From NCBI GenBank assembly GCA_937888905.1, contig CALATA010000021.1, positions 186,001 through 250,000 of the forward strand: a stretch of DNA of 64,000 nt. The letters are read 5' to 3'. The notes beneath the pieces are model-generated. The model was not told where the DNA came from. It made no database searches and saw only the letters and a program-made list of their open reading frames with translations. This document shows, piece after piece, positions 40,873 to 50,617 of this stretch. This DNA comes from Terrimonas sp937888905. Lineage in GTDB: Bacteria; Bacteroidota; Bacteroidia; Chitinophagales; Chitinophagaceae. The first letter of the stretch is position 1, and each line of letters starts with the position of its first letter. The position numbers and the translations under genes were made by a program.

Positions 40873-42621
40873 ATGGAAACGTTAGCAAGTACAAAGGAAG
40901 CCCCGACAAACAGCGCCGTTCAATCCGTATCCGGATCGGTTGCCGTATTGGAAGCATTGCTGGCTGAAAAGGTGGATACCATTTTTGGTTATCCCGGCGG
41001 TGCCATCATGCCGATCTATGATGCGCTGTATGATTACAATGAAAAACTCCGTCATATATTGGTCCGTCACGAACAGGGGGCCATTCATGCCGCACAGGGT
41101 TATGCACGCGCCTCCGGCGATGTTGGCGTCGTGTTCGCCACAAGCGGACCCGGTGCTACCAACCTCGTAACAGGTCTTGCCGATGCACAGATCGATTCTA
41201 CCCCGCTCGTATGTATCACGGGTCAGGTATTCGCACACCTGCTCGGCACCGATGCATTCCAGGAAACAGACGTGATCAACATCACCACACCGGTAACCAA
41301 GTGGAACTACCAGGTAACGGATGCCACTGAAATTCCCTCTGTATTGGCGAAAGCATTTTATATCGCGCGCAGCGGCCGTCCCGGCCCGGTGTTGATCGAC
41401 ATTACCAAGAATGCACAGATGCAGTTGTTCGATTATACCGGTTACACGCCCTGCAATCATATCCGCAGCTATCGCCCCAAACCGATCGTACGCAAAGAAT
41501 ACATTGAAGAAGCGGCTAAATTGATCAATGCCGCGGAACGTCCTTTCGTTGTATTTGGTCAGGGTGTGATACTGGGAAAAGCAGAAAAAGAATTCCGCCA
41601 GTTCATTGAAAAAGCCGGCATTCCTTCTGCCTGGACCATCATGGGCATGAGCGCTATCCCTACCGATCATCCGCTGGGTGTTGGTATGCTGGGCATGCAC
41701 GGCAACTACGGCCCCAACCTGCTCACCAATGAATGCGATGTGCTCATTGCCATAGGCATGCGTTTCGACGACCGTGTAACCGGTCGCCTCGACAAATATG
41801 CCAAGCAGGCCAAAGTGATTCATCTCGACATTGATCCCGCAGAGATCGACAAGAACGTGAAGGCAACAGTGCCTGTATGGGGCGACTGCAAAGAAACACT
41901 ACCGGCACTCACCGAACTCATCGAACAAAAAGTATATCCGCAATGGCTGCAACGCTTTCGCGATTGCCGCGAAAAAGAAGAAGAGAAAGTCATCCGCGAA
42001 GAACTCAATCCATCCGGTGATGTGCTTACCATGGGTGAAGTGATCCGCGTACTGAACGAACTCACCGGCGGCGATGCCATCATTGTAACCGATGTAGGTC
42101 AGCACCAGATGGTCGCCTGCCGTTATGCGCAATACAATAAGTCGAAAAGCAATATCACCAGTGGCGGACTGGGTACAATGGGCTATGCATTACCCGCAGC
42201 CATCGGCGCGGCGTACGGCGATCCTTCACGCACTACGGTTGCCATCATCGGCGATGGTGGTTTCCAGATGACTTTGCAGGAACTCGGTACCATCATGCAA
42301 TTCAAACCCAATGTAAAAATTCTCATTCTCAATAACAGCTTCCTCGGCATGGTACGCCAATGGCAGCAGTTGTTTCATGAGAACCGTTATTCTTTCGTAA
42401 ACATTACCAGCCCCGACTTTGTGCAGGTGGCGAAGGGATTTGGCATCTCCGGCAAAAGCATTTCGAAGAGAGAAGAAGTGAGAACAGCATTGAAAGAAAT
42501 GCTGGATCATCCCGGCAGTTTTCTGCTGGAAGTAATGACCGGAAAAGAAAACAATGTATTTCCGATGGTACCGCAGGGTCGCGGTGTAGCGGAAATCGTA
42601 TTAACCAGAGAAGAAGTTTAA
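40873..42621 (+). CDS. ilvB: Acetolactate synthase large (catalytic) subunit
   Basis: A 582-residue ThDP enzyme that makes acetolactate or acetohydroxybutyrate. It has the N-terminal pyrimidine-binding domain with FGYPGGAIMPIYDAL and the catalytic Glu in LVRHEQGAIHAAQGYARASG, a central FAD-type domain, and the ThDP motif GDGGFQMTLQELGTIMQFKPNVKILILNN (in part). The C-terminal segment MVRQWQQLFHENRYS includes the Trp involved in herbicide binding. It pairs with the small subunit encoded 25 bases downstream. Confidence 0.97.
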   Translation: METLASTKEAPTNSAVQSVSGSVAVLEALLAEKVDTIFGYPGGAIMPIYDALYDYNEKLRHILVRHEQGAIHAAQGYARASGDVGVVFATSGPGATNLVTGLADAQIDSTPLVCITGQVFAHLLGTDAFQETDVINITTPVTKWNYQVTDATEIPSVLAKAFYIARSGRPGPVLIDITKNAQMQLFDYTGYTPCNHIRSYRPKPIVRKEYIEEAAKLINAAERPFVVFGQGVILGKAEKEFRQFIEKAGIPSAWTIMGMSAIPTDHPLGVGMLGMHGNYGPNLLTNECDVLIAIGMRFDDRVTGRLDKYAKQAKVIHLDIDPAEIDKNVKATVPVWGDCKETLPALTELIEQKVYPQWLQRFRDCREKEEEKVIREELNPSGDVLTMGEVIRVLNELTGGDAIIVTDVGQHQMVACRYAQYNKSKSNITSGGLGTMGYALPAAIGAAYGDPSRTTVAIIGDGGFQMTLQELGTIMQFKPNVKILILNNSFLGMVRQWQQLFHENRYSFVNITSPDFVQVAKGFGISGKSISKREEVRTALKEMLDHPGSFLLEVMTGKENNVFPMVPQGRGVAEIVLTREEV

Positions 42622-42646
42622 GCGAGAACATTTTAATACAAACAGT

Positions 42647-43237
42647 ATGTCTAAAGCAGAATATACGATCACGGTTTATACGGAAAATCAGATCGGTTTG
42701 CTGAACCGTATCGCGATCATTTTTTCCAGGAGAAAGATCAACATCGACAGCCTGAATACTTCCCCTTCCGAAGTAGACAGTGTTCACCGGTTTACCATCG
42801 TGATCAATGAAACGGAAGAAGTGGTACGCAAACTCTGCCGCCAGATCGAAAAGCAGGTGGAAGTATTGAAAGCGTATTACAACACAGCGGAAGAGATCGT
42901 ATGGCAGGAACTGGCATTATACAAAGTGCCGACCGAAGTCATACAGGCTGAAGTAAAAGTAGAACGCCTGCTCCGCCAATACGGTGCCAATGCCGTAGTG
43001 ATCCGTAAAGACTACACCGTATTTGAAGTAGCCGGCCACCGCGAAGAAACGGACCGGCTTATCAAAGTGCTCGAACCTTACGGACTGATAGAATTTGTGC
43101 GAAGCGGACGGGTAGCCATCATCAAAGACAGTGAGGGCTTCCACGAAAAACTCAAAGAGTTTGAATACCGCGAACCCGGTGAAGACACAATCGAAAATGA
43201 ATTCCTTGACCAAAACGAAAAAGTGTTCACCATGTGA
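42647..43237 (+). CDS. ilvN: Acetolactate synthase small (regulatory) subunit
   Basis: A 196-residue regulatory subunit. The N-terminal ACT domain (YTITVYTENQIGLLNRIAIIFSRRKINIDSL) should bind valine and confer feedback inhibition on IlvB; a second ACT-like C-terminal domain follows. Length is that of the longer IlvH-type subunit (about 160-200 residues), so ilvH would be an equally good symbol. It lies directly between ilvB and ilvC. Confidence 0.93.
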   Translation: MSKAEYTITVYTENQIGLLNRIAIIFSRRKINIDSLNTSPSEVDSVHRFTIVINETEEVVRKLCRQIEKQVEVLKAYYNTAEEIVWQELALYKVPTEVIQAEVKVERLLRQYGANAVVIRKDYTVFEVAGHREETDRLIKVLEPYGLIEFVRSGRVAIIKDSEGFHEKLKEFEYREPGEDTIENEFLDQNEKVFTM

Positions 43238-43287
43238 GCACCCGCTAATATCAACATTTATAAATCATCTAAAAAACAACAATACCC

Positions 43288-44412
43288 ATGGCAAAGTTAA
43301 ATTTCGGCGGCGTTGAAGAAAACGTGGTAACCCGTGATGAATTCCCCCTGAGCAAAGCACAGGAGGTTTTAAAAAATGAAACCGTAGCCGTTATCGGTTA
43401 TGGTGTACAGGGCCCCGGACAGGCGCTGAACCAGAAAGACAATGGCATCAACGTAATCGTTGGCCAGCGTAAGAATTCCAAGACCTGGGATAAGGCTATA
43501 GCTGACGGATTTGTTCCCGGCGAAACCCTGTTTGAGATCGAAGAAGCACTGCAGAGAGGCACCATCATTTGTTACCTGCTCAGCGATGCAGCGCAGATCG
43601 CACTGTGGCCTACTGTACAGAAGCACCTCACACCCGGCAAAGCCCTTTACTTCTCTCATGGCTTTGGTATTACGTTCAACGAACAAACCGGCATCGTTCC
43701 TCCAAAAGATGTGGATGTATTCCTCGTGGCACCTAAGGGAAGCGGTACTTCACTTCGCCGTATGTTCCTGCAGGGCCGTGGCCTCAACAGTTCTTATGCA
43801 ATCTTCCAGGATGCAACCGGCAAAGCAAAAGAACGCGTGGTGGCACTGGGTATCGCAGTAGGAAGCGGTTACCTGTTTGAAACAGACTTCAAAAAAGAAG
43901 TATACAGTGATCTTACCGGCGAACGTGGTACACTCATGGGCGCTATCCAGGGCATCTTTGCCGCACAATACCAGGTGCTGCGTGATAAAGGACACTCTCC
44001 TTCCGAAGCATTCAACGAAACAGTGGAAGAGCTGACACAATCACTCATGCCGCTGGTTGCTGAAAATGGTATGGACTGGATGTATGCCAACTGCTCTACT
44101 ACCGCCCAGCGTGGTGCGCTCGACTGGTGGAAAAAATTCCGCGATGCAACTGCTCCGGTATTCCGCGAATTGTATGAAAGCGTGGCAACCGGTAAAGAAT
44201 CACAACGCTCTATTGACAGCAACAGCAAAACCGATTACCGCGAGAAGCTGGAAGAAGAATTGAAAGAACTGCGTGAAAGCGAAATGTGGCAAGCCGGCAG
44301 AACCGTTCGCAGCCTGCGTCCGGAGAACCAGCAGTCCGAAGCACCAGCTACCGACGTTTCTACCAAAGAATTATTCCTGCAACAAACGAAGAAAACAGAA
44401 TCCGTAGGATAA
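43288..44412 (+). CDS. ilvC: Ketol-acid reductoisomerase
   Basis: A 374-residue enzyme performing the Mg-dependent alkyl migration and NAD(P)H reduction of acetolactate. The Rossmann motif is VIGYGVQGPGQALNQKDNG (residues about 33-51), and the basic cofactor loop GQRKNSKTW favours NADPH. The knotted C-terminal domain contains SDLTGERGTLMGAIQG (acidic metal ligands) and ELTQSLMPLVAENGMDWMY. The PGQ spacing of the glycine motif is closer to the plant/Bacteroidota type than to the enterobacterial GSQGHAHA. An intrinsic terminator follows. Confidence 0.95.
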   Translation: MAKLNFGGVEENVVTRDEFPLSKAQEVLKNETVAVIGYGVQGPGQALNQKDNGINVIVGQRKNSKTWDKAIADGFVPGETLFEIEEALQRGTIICYLLSDAAQIALWPTVQKHLTPGKALYFSHGFGITFNEQTGIVPPKDVDVFLVAPKGSGTSLRRMFLQGRGLNSSYAIFQDATGKAKERVVALGIAVGSGYLFETDFKKEVYSDLTGERGTLMGAIQGIFAAQYQVLRDKGHSPSEAFNETVEELTQSLMPLVAENGMDWMYANCSTTAQRGALDWWKKFRDATAPVFRELYESVATGKESQRSIDSNSKTDYREKLEEELKELRESEMWQAGRTVRSLRPENQQSEAPATDVSTKELFLQQTKKTESVG

Positions 44413-44430
44413 GCTGTCTGAAATAAACCG

Positions 44431-44458
44431 GGGCCGGTGTATGGCCGGCCCTTTTTTT
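44431..44458 (+). terminator. Intrinsic terminator between ilvC and ilvA
   Basis: GGGCCGG-TGTATGG-CCGGCCC followed by seven T residues. ilvA starts 23 bases later with no visible promoter of its own, so it would be expressed by read-through, or from an unrecognised promoter. Confidence 0.85.
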
Positions 44459-44480
44459 GTCATCCACTCAAACGTTCACC

Positions 44481-45734
44481 ATGTCAACCCTCCGGGAAGC
44501 TCCTACTTTTCAGTTCGCCGAAGCCGCAGCACGCCTGAAGGGTATTGCTACCCGCACACCGCTGCAACTCAACCTCAATCTTTCGCGCAAATATCAATGC
44601 AATGTTTACCTGAAACGTGAAGACCTGCAGGTAGTGCGCTCCTATAAATTAAGAGGCGCTTACAACATGATGAGGAGTCTGCCGGAAGATCAACTGCAAA
44701 AGGGTGTGGTGTGCGCAAGTGCCGGCAATCATGCACAGGGATTTGCCTTCAGTTGCCGCAAGCTGGGGGTGAAAGGTGTGGTATTCATGCCGGTGATCAC
44801 GCCCAATCAAAAGATCCACCAGACACGCATGTTTGGTGAAAATTTTATCGAGGTAAAACTGGTCGGCGATACATTCGACGATTGTGCCGCGGCAGCCAAA
44901 GCTTTTACCGAACAGCGGCAAATGACCTTCATTCCTCCTTTTGATGACATCCGCATCATCGAAGGCCAGGCAACAGTAGCTGCTGAAATGCTGGAAGACC
45001 TTTCTTCCATCGATTATGTATTTGTCCCTGTCGGTGGCGGAGGTCTCTGCGCCGGTGTGGGTACGTACCTCAAAACTTTTTCTCCCGATACCAGGATCAT
45101 TGGCCTCGAGCCCGAAGGTGCACCTTCCATGACCGCCGCGCTCGATGCAGGCCATCCGGTTGTGCTCGATAAGATCGAACGTTTCGTTGACGGCGCGGCC
45201 GTTAAACGTATCGGAGATCTCACCTTCTCCATCTGCAAAGACGTGCTCGACGACATGCGGCTGGTACCCGAAGGGAAAATCTGCACTACCATTCTCCGTC
45301 TCTATAACGAAGACGCCATTGTGGTAGAACCCGCCGGTGCCATGTCCATCGCCGCACTCGACGAATTTGCCGGTGAAATCAAAGGCAAAAACATTGTCTG
45401 CATCATCAGTGGCAGCAACAACGACATCGACCGCATGCAGGAGATCAAAGAACGCAGTCTCCAATATGAAGGATTGAAACACTACTTCCTGATCAGCTTT
45501 GCACAACGCCCCGGTGCTTTGAAAGAATTTGTCAACAAAGTCCTTGGTCCGACCGATGACATCACGCGTTTTGAATACATGCAAAAAACCAACAAGGAAA
45601 ATGGTCCCGCACTGGTAGGTATTGAACTGCGTGCAAAAGCTGATTACGATACCCTGATCCGCAACCTCCACGAATCACAGATCCAGTATACTGAGCTCAA
45701 CAAGGATGATACCTTGTTTGGTTACCTGGTCTAA
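44481..45734 (+). CDS. ilvA: Threonine dehydratase (biosynthetic)
   Basis: A 417-residue PLP enzyme that converts threonine to 2-ketobutyrate, the first committed step of isoleucine synthesis. Motifs are the PLP lysine in VVRSYKLRGAYNMM, SAGNHAQGFAFSCRKLG, the glycine loop PVGGGGLCAGVGTYL and SGSNNDIDRMQEI. A single ACT-like regulatory domain occupies the C-terminal 90 residues (HYFLISFAQRPGALKEFVNKVLG), which is the short one-ACT form. ATG 44481 (MSTLREAPTF) is chosen over an upstream in-frame start that would lie in the terminator. Confidence 0.95.
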   Translation: MSTLREAPTFQFAEAAARLKGIATRTPLQLNLNLSRKYQCNVYLKREDLQVVRSYKLRGAYNMMRSLPEDQLQKGVVCASAGNHAQGFAFSCRKLGVKGVVFMPVITPNQKIHQTRMFGENFIEVKLVGDTFDDCAAAAKAFTEQRQMTFIPPFDDIRIIEGQATVAAEMLEDLSSIDYVFVPVGGGGLCAGVGTYLKTFSPDTRIIGLEPEGAPSMTAALDAGHPVVLDKIERFVDGAAVKRIGDLTFSICKDVLDDMRLVPEGKICTTILRLYNEDAIVVEPAGAMSIAALDEFAGEIKGKNIVCIISGSNNDIDRMQEIKERSLQYEGLKHYFLISFAQRPGALKEFVNKVLGPTDDITRFEYMQKTNKENGPALVGIELRAKADYDTLIRNLHESQIQYTELNKDDTLFGYLV

Positions 45735-46049
45735 TTTGATAATTTGATGTGATTCTTTTCCCGCTGCTATGCCGTTGCCTGTATCGATGCCTTATTAGTC
45801 TTGCCGCCGCTCGTATACGCATGCTCATTGATGTTTACGCGCGCTTGTTGATGTTCACATCAACGGGAAGAAAAACGCCGTTGTTGGTGTCCACACCAAC
45901 AACATCTAAACAAACGCTAATTAGTCTTTAAAATTTGTGGACAATAACAGCCATTTTATTGACTAATTTTCTTAATTTACGCTACTTGCTTGCCAGACGT
46001 ATAGTCACTGCCATATTTTATTATAAATTTTCTAAAACAACTATTGCCG
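45735..46049. promoter_or_regulatory. Intergenic region upstream of gltB with hairpin elements
   Basis: The 315-base gap contains two hairpins: GTTGATGT-TC-ACATCAAC (45847-45864) and GTTGTTGGTGT-CC-ACACCAACAAC (45880-45903, 11-bp stem). After 45905 it becomes AT-rich and probably contains the gltB promoter (a TAATTTTC element near 45964 is a weak -7 match). An open frame at 45749-45931 looks like translated repeat. No riboswitch or leader peptide was recognised. Confidence 0.5.
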
Positions 46050-49000
46050 ATGGCTAGCACTACCGGTTTATACAACCCTGCGTTTGAGCACGATGCGTGC
46101 GGTATAGGATTCGTGGCCAATATCAAAGGCAACAAGAATCACCAGACGATTGCAGACGCACTCACCATTCTGGAAAATATGGAACACCGCGGTGCCTGTG
46201 GCTGCGAAGCCAACACGGGCGACGGCGCTGGCATCATGCTGCAGATACCGCACGAATTTTTTTTCGATGAATGTCTCAAACAGGGTGTGCCGCTTCCCCG
46301 CTTTCAACGCTATGGCGTAGGCATGATCTTCTTTCCGCGCGAGATCCGTTTGCGGGAAGAATGCCGGGAGATTTTTCTCCGCGCCGCCGAGAAGTTGCGG
46401 CTCGAGGTTTTATGCTGGAGAAAAGTTCCCGTTGATACGACAGATATCGGCGCTACGGCACTCAGCGTAGAACCAGAGATCGAACAGGTGTTCATCGCCT
46501 GTCCCGATCACATTACCAATCCCGATGAGTTCGAACGCAAATTGTTTGTGCTGCGTAATTATGCTTCACATATCATTTTCAACACCGTGCGTGAAGACGA
46601 GATCGGTTTTTATATCGCTTCGCTTTCTTATAAAACAATTGTCTACAAAGGTCAGCTCACCAGCAACCAGGTACGCCGCTATTTCAGCGACCTTACCAAC
46701 AAACGCGTGGTAAGCGCATTCGGTCTGGTTCACTCACGTTTTGCCACCAATACATTTCCTTCCTGGAAACTCGCACAACCGTTCCGTTACATCGCACACA
46801 ACGGTGAGATCAACACCTTGCAAGGCAACCTCAATTGGTTAAAAACAAGTGAGCCCGGTTTTGAAACACCGTATTTCACCGACGAAGAAATGGACATGCT
46901 GTTGCCCATCGTCACCAATAACCAGAGTGACTCTGCCTGTCTCGACAACATGATCGAATTGCTGACGCTGACAGGCCGTTCCCTGCCGCATGTGATGATG
47001 ATGCTGATACCCGAAGCATGGGATGGTAACGCGGAAATGGATGCTGCAAAAACCGCCTTCTATGAGTTTCATGCCTGCCTGATGGAACCCTGGGATGGCC
47101 CCGCTTCCATTTCTTTTACAGATGGAAAAGTAATTGGCGCCACGCTCGATCGAAATGGTTTGCGTCCTTCACGTTATTGCGTAACCACGGATGACCGCGT
47201 AATCATGGCATCAGAAACGGGAGCGTTACCGGTGGATCAACGGCTCATCAAAGAGAAAGGACGCCTGCAACCCGGAAAGATGTTTGTGGTAGACATGGAA
47301 CAAGGCCGCATCATCAGCGATGAAGAAGTAAAACAACAGATCTGCAACCAGAAGCCTTATGCCGAATGGTTGAATAAATACAAGATCCGTCTCAATGAAT
47401 TACCTGCACCGCGCGTGATGTTCACCCATCTCGAACACGACCAGGTTTTCAAATACCAGAAAGCATTTGGTTACTCAACCGAAGATCTTGAAACGCTGAT
47501 CGCCCCGATGGCCCTCGAAGGCAAAGAACCCATCGGCTCCATGGGAAGCGATACGCCACTCGCGATCCTCAGCGATCAACCGCAACACCTTTCTTCTTAT
47601 TTTAAACAACTGTTTGCCCAGGTTACCAACCCGCCGATCGATCCTATCCGTGAACGCATGGTAATGTCGCTGGCAACATTCGTAGGCAACAACGGCAGTC
47701 TGCTCGTCGAAGATGAACTGGACTGCCACGTTGTAGCCCTCAAACAACCCGTACTCAACAACCTCGAACTCGAAACATTGCGAAGCATCGACACCGGTGT
47801 TTTCCAGTCGAAGACATTGCAGTGTTATTTCCGTGCCGATGGCAAACCCGGTTCATTAAAGTCTGCATTGGATCGTCTCTGCCGTTATGCAGAAGATTCC
47901 GTACACGATGGGTTTGAAGTTCTGATCCTGCAGGATCGCGCGATCGACAGTGATCACGCGCCTATTCCTTCCCTGCTGGCAACCGCGGCTGTGCATCACC
48001 ATCTTATCCGCAAAGGCATGCGCGGACAGGTAGGCATTGTAGTAGAAGCGGGCGATGTATGGGAAGTGCATCACTTCGCCTGCCTGCTCGGATTTGGCGC
48101 CACAGCCATCAACCCTTATCTCGCGCTTTCGTCTATCCGTGACATGAAAGAAACCCGCAAGATCGAAACGTCGCTTACAGAAGACGAATTGAAAAAGAAC
48201 TATGTAAAAGCTGTTAACGATGGCCTGCTGAAAGTATTCTCGAAAATGGGGATCAGCACGCTGCAATCTTACCAGGGTGCGCAGATCTTTGAGATCATCG
48301 GCATCAACAGCGAAGTGGTTAAAACATATTTCACCGGAGCTACTTCACGCATTCAGGGCATGGGCCTCGATGAAATTGCGCGTGAAGCATTGGCAAAACA
48401 TTATTTCGCCTTCAGCAAAAAGGAAATTCCGGTCGACCGTCTGCCTGTTGGAGGGGTGTACCAGTGGAAAAGAAAAGGAGAAGAACACCTCTTCAATCCG
48501 CAGACCATTCACCTGTTGCAACACAGCACCAGACTGAATGATTATACTGCCTTCAAAAAATATGCGAAGCTGATCAATGAGCAAAATGAAAAAGCCATTA
48601 CGCTTCGCAGCCTGCTCGACTTCAAACGCGACCGGCCTTCGGTTCCGTTGGAAGAAGTGGAATCTGCAGAGAACATTTACAAACGTTTTGCAACAGGAGC
48701 AATGAGCTTCGGCTCGATCAGTTGGGAAGCACACACCACACTTGCCATTGCCATGAACCGTTTGGGCGGCAAAAGCAATACCGGTGAAGGCGGAGAGGAT
48801 GAACAACGGTATGACAAAATGGAGAATGGCGATTCCATGCGCAGTGCCATCAAACAGGTAGCGAGCGCACGCTTTGGCGTAACAAGTCTTTACCTCACCG
48901 AAGCGGATGAATTGCAGATTAAAATGGCACAAGGTGCCAAGCCCGGAGAAGGCGGACAATTGCCGGGACACAAAGTAGACGACTGGATCGGCAAGACACG

Positions 49001-50576
49001 TCACTCAACGCCGGGCGTGGGATTGATCTCCCCTCCTCCGCACCACGATATCTATTCCATTGAAGATCTTGCCCAGCTCATCTTCGATCTGAAAAATGCC
49101 AACCGCAAAGCGCGCATAAATGTGAAACTTGTAAGTAAAGCCGGCGTGGGCACCATCGCCGCAGGCGTCACAAAAGCCAAAGCAGATGTGGTGCTTATTG
49201 CAGGTTTCGATGGCGGTACCGGCGCCTCACCTGTCAGTTCCATCAAACACGCGGGACTGCCGTGGGAACTTGGCCTGGCAGAAACACATCAGACCCTGGT
49301 AAAAAATAAATTGCGCAGTCGTGTAACAGTACAAGCCGACGGACAAATCCGCACCGGCCGTGATATTGTAATTGCCGCATTGCTGGGTGCGGAAGAATGG
49401 GGTGTGGCAACTGCCGCGCTGGTGGTGGAAGGATGCATTATGATGCGCAAATGTCATCTCAACACATGCCCTGTAGGTGTGGCCACACAAGATCCCGAAT
49501 TGCGCAAACGCTTCAGCGGCGATCCGGAGCATGTGGTGAACTTCTTCCGTTTCCTTACGCAAGACCTGCGCGAACTGATGGCAGAGTTAGGTTTCCGCAC
49601 CATCAATGAAATGATCGGTCAGGTAGATGCACTGAAAGTACGCGATAATATTTCGCATTGGAAATACGGTAAACTCGATCTTTCTCCGTTGTTGTATAAA
49701 GAACCCGCGAATGAATACGTAGGCCTATACAAACAGGAAGAACAAGATCACGGACTGACGAAAATCCTTGACTGGAAACTACTCGAAGCCGCGAAGCCGG
49801 CGCTCGAACGCAATGAGAAAGTGAAAGCTTCCTTCGATATCATCAATACGGATCGCGCCGCGGGAACATTACTTTCCAACGAAATCACAAAAAAATTCCG
49901 CGCAGCGGGATTGCCCGAAGACACAATTCATTTTAAACTGACGGGAACGGCTGGTCAAAGTTTTGCCGCATTTAATACGCACGGCGTGACGTTGGAACTC
50001 GAAGGCGATGCGAATGACTACTTCGGTAAAGGACTCAGCGGTGCGAAACTGATCATTTATCCCGACAAGCAAGCCAGTTTTGTACCGGAAGAAAACATCA
50101 TCATTGGCAACGTAGCATTCTATGGAGCCACATCAGGCGAAGCCTATATCCGCGGCAAGGCCGGTGAACGTTTTGCCGTCCGCAACTCGGGTGCACGTGT
50201 GGTAGTGGAAGGCATCGGTGATCACGGTTGTGAATACATGACCGGAGGTATTGCCGTCATACTCGGTGATACAGGACGCAACTTCGCAGCGGGCATGAGC
50301 GGCGGTATCGCTTATGTATACGATGTGAAAGGGAAATTTGCCGGTAACTGTAACCGCGAAATGATTGACCTCGACCCGCTGGACGAAGAAGATGCCTGCA
50401 CGCTTAAATACATGATCAATCGTCATCATGAATATACAGGTAGTACTGTTGCGCGTTTCCTGCTGAATGATTTTGAAAATCAGCTATCACATTTCATCAA
50501 AGTATTTCCAAAGGATTATAAAAAAGTGGTGCTGGCCGGCAAGGTTGGACAAACTATCAACATCCCGACGAAGTAA
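46050..50576 (+). CDS. gltB: Glutamate synthase large subunit
   Basis: A 1508-residue GOGAT large subunit. The Ntn-type glutaminase domain starts after a 16-residue propeptide: Cys17 in HDACGIGFVANIKG is the expected nucleophile. A central domain, the FMN-binding synthase domain (GAMSFGSISWEAH, FDGGTGASPVSSI) and the 3Fe-4S cysteines in MMRKCHLNTCPVGVA (about 1130-1142) follow. The C-terminal beta-helix (GATSGEAYIRGKAGERFAV) is complete. With GltD it makes two glutamates from glutamine and 2-oxoglutarate, replenishing the amino donor for IlvE. Confidence 0.97.
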   Translation: MASTTGLYNPAFEHDACGIGFVANIKGNKNHQTIADALTILENMEHRGACGCEANTGDGAGIMLQIPHEFFFDECLKQGVPLPRFQRYGVGMIFFPREIRLREECREIFLRAAEKLRLEVLCWRKVPVDTTDIGATALSVEPEIEQVFIACPDHITNPDEFERKLFVLRNYASHIIFNTVREDEIGFYIASLSYKTIVYKGQLTSNQVRRYFSDLTNKRVVSAFGLVHSRFATNTFPSWKLAQPFRYIAHNGEINTLQGNLNWLKTSEPGFETPYFTDEEMDMLLPIVTNNQSDSACLDNMIELLTLTGRSLPHVMMMLIPEAWDGNAEMDAAKTAFYEFHACLMEPWDGPASISFTDGKVIGATLDRNGLRPSRYCVTTDDRVIMASETGALPVDQRLIKEKGRLQPGKMFVVDMEQGRIISDEEVKQQICNQKPYAEWLNKYKIRLNELPAPRVMFTHLEHDQVFKYQKAFGYSTEDLETLIAPMALEGKEPIGSMGSDTPLAILSDQPQHLSSYFKQLFAQVTNPPIDPIRERMVMSLATFVGNNGSLLVEDELDCHVVALKQPVLNNLELETLRSIDTGVFQSKTLQCYFRADGKPGSLKSALDRLCRYAEDSVHDGFEVLILQDRAIDSDHAPIPSLLATAAVHHHLIRKGMRGQVGIVVEAGDVWEVHHFACLLGFGATAINPYLALSSIRDMKETRKIETSLTEDELKKNYVKAVNDGLLKVFSKMGISTLQSYQGAQIFEIIGINSEVVKTYFTGATSRIQGMGLDEIAREALAKHYFAFSKKEIPVDRLPVGGVYQWKRKGEEHLFNPQTIHLLQHSTRLNDYTAFKKYAKLINEQNEKAITLRSLLDFKRDRPSVPLEEVESAENIYKRFATGAMSFGSISWEAHTTLAIAMNRLGGKSNTGEGGEDEQRYDKMENGDSMRSAIKQVASARFGVTSLYLTEADELQIKMAQGAKPGEGGQLPGHKVDDWIGKTRHSTPGVGLISPPPHHDIYSIEDLAQLIFDLKNANRKARINVKLVSKAGVGTIAAGVTKAKADVVLIAGFDGGTGASPVSSIKHAGLPWELGLAETHQTLVKNKLRSRVTVQADGQIRTGRDIVIAALLGAEEWGVATAALVVEGCIMMRKCHLNTCPVGVATQDPELRKRFSGDPEHVVNFFRFLTQDLRELMAELGFRTINEMIGQVDALKVRDNISHWKYGKLDLSPLLYKEPANEYVGLYKQEEQDHGLTKILDWKLLEAAKPALERNEKVKASFDIINTDRAAGTLLSNEITKKFRAAGLPEDTIHFKLTGTAGQSFAAFNTHGVTLELEGDANDYFGKGLSGAKLIIYPDKQASFVPEENIIIGNVAFYGATSGEAYIRGKAGERFAVRNSGARVVVEGIGDHGCEYMTGGIAVILGDTGRNFAAGMSGGIAYVYDVKGKFAGNCNREMIDLDPLDEEDACTLKYMINRHHEYTGSTVARFLLNDFENQLSHFIKVFPKDYKKVVLAGKVGQTINIPTK

Positions 50577-50617
50577 TGACGGGTACTTTATTTCTCAACA
50601 ACTGATGTCAACGCAAT

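Noticed and set aside
45749..45931. Open frame of 60 codons between ilvA and gltB
   Set aside because: It crosses two hairpin elements, has no family features and no control signals.
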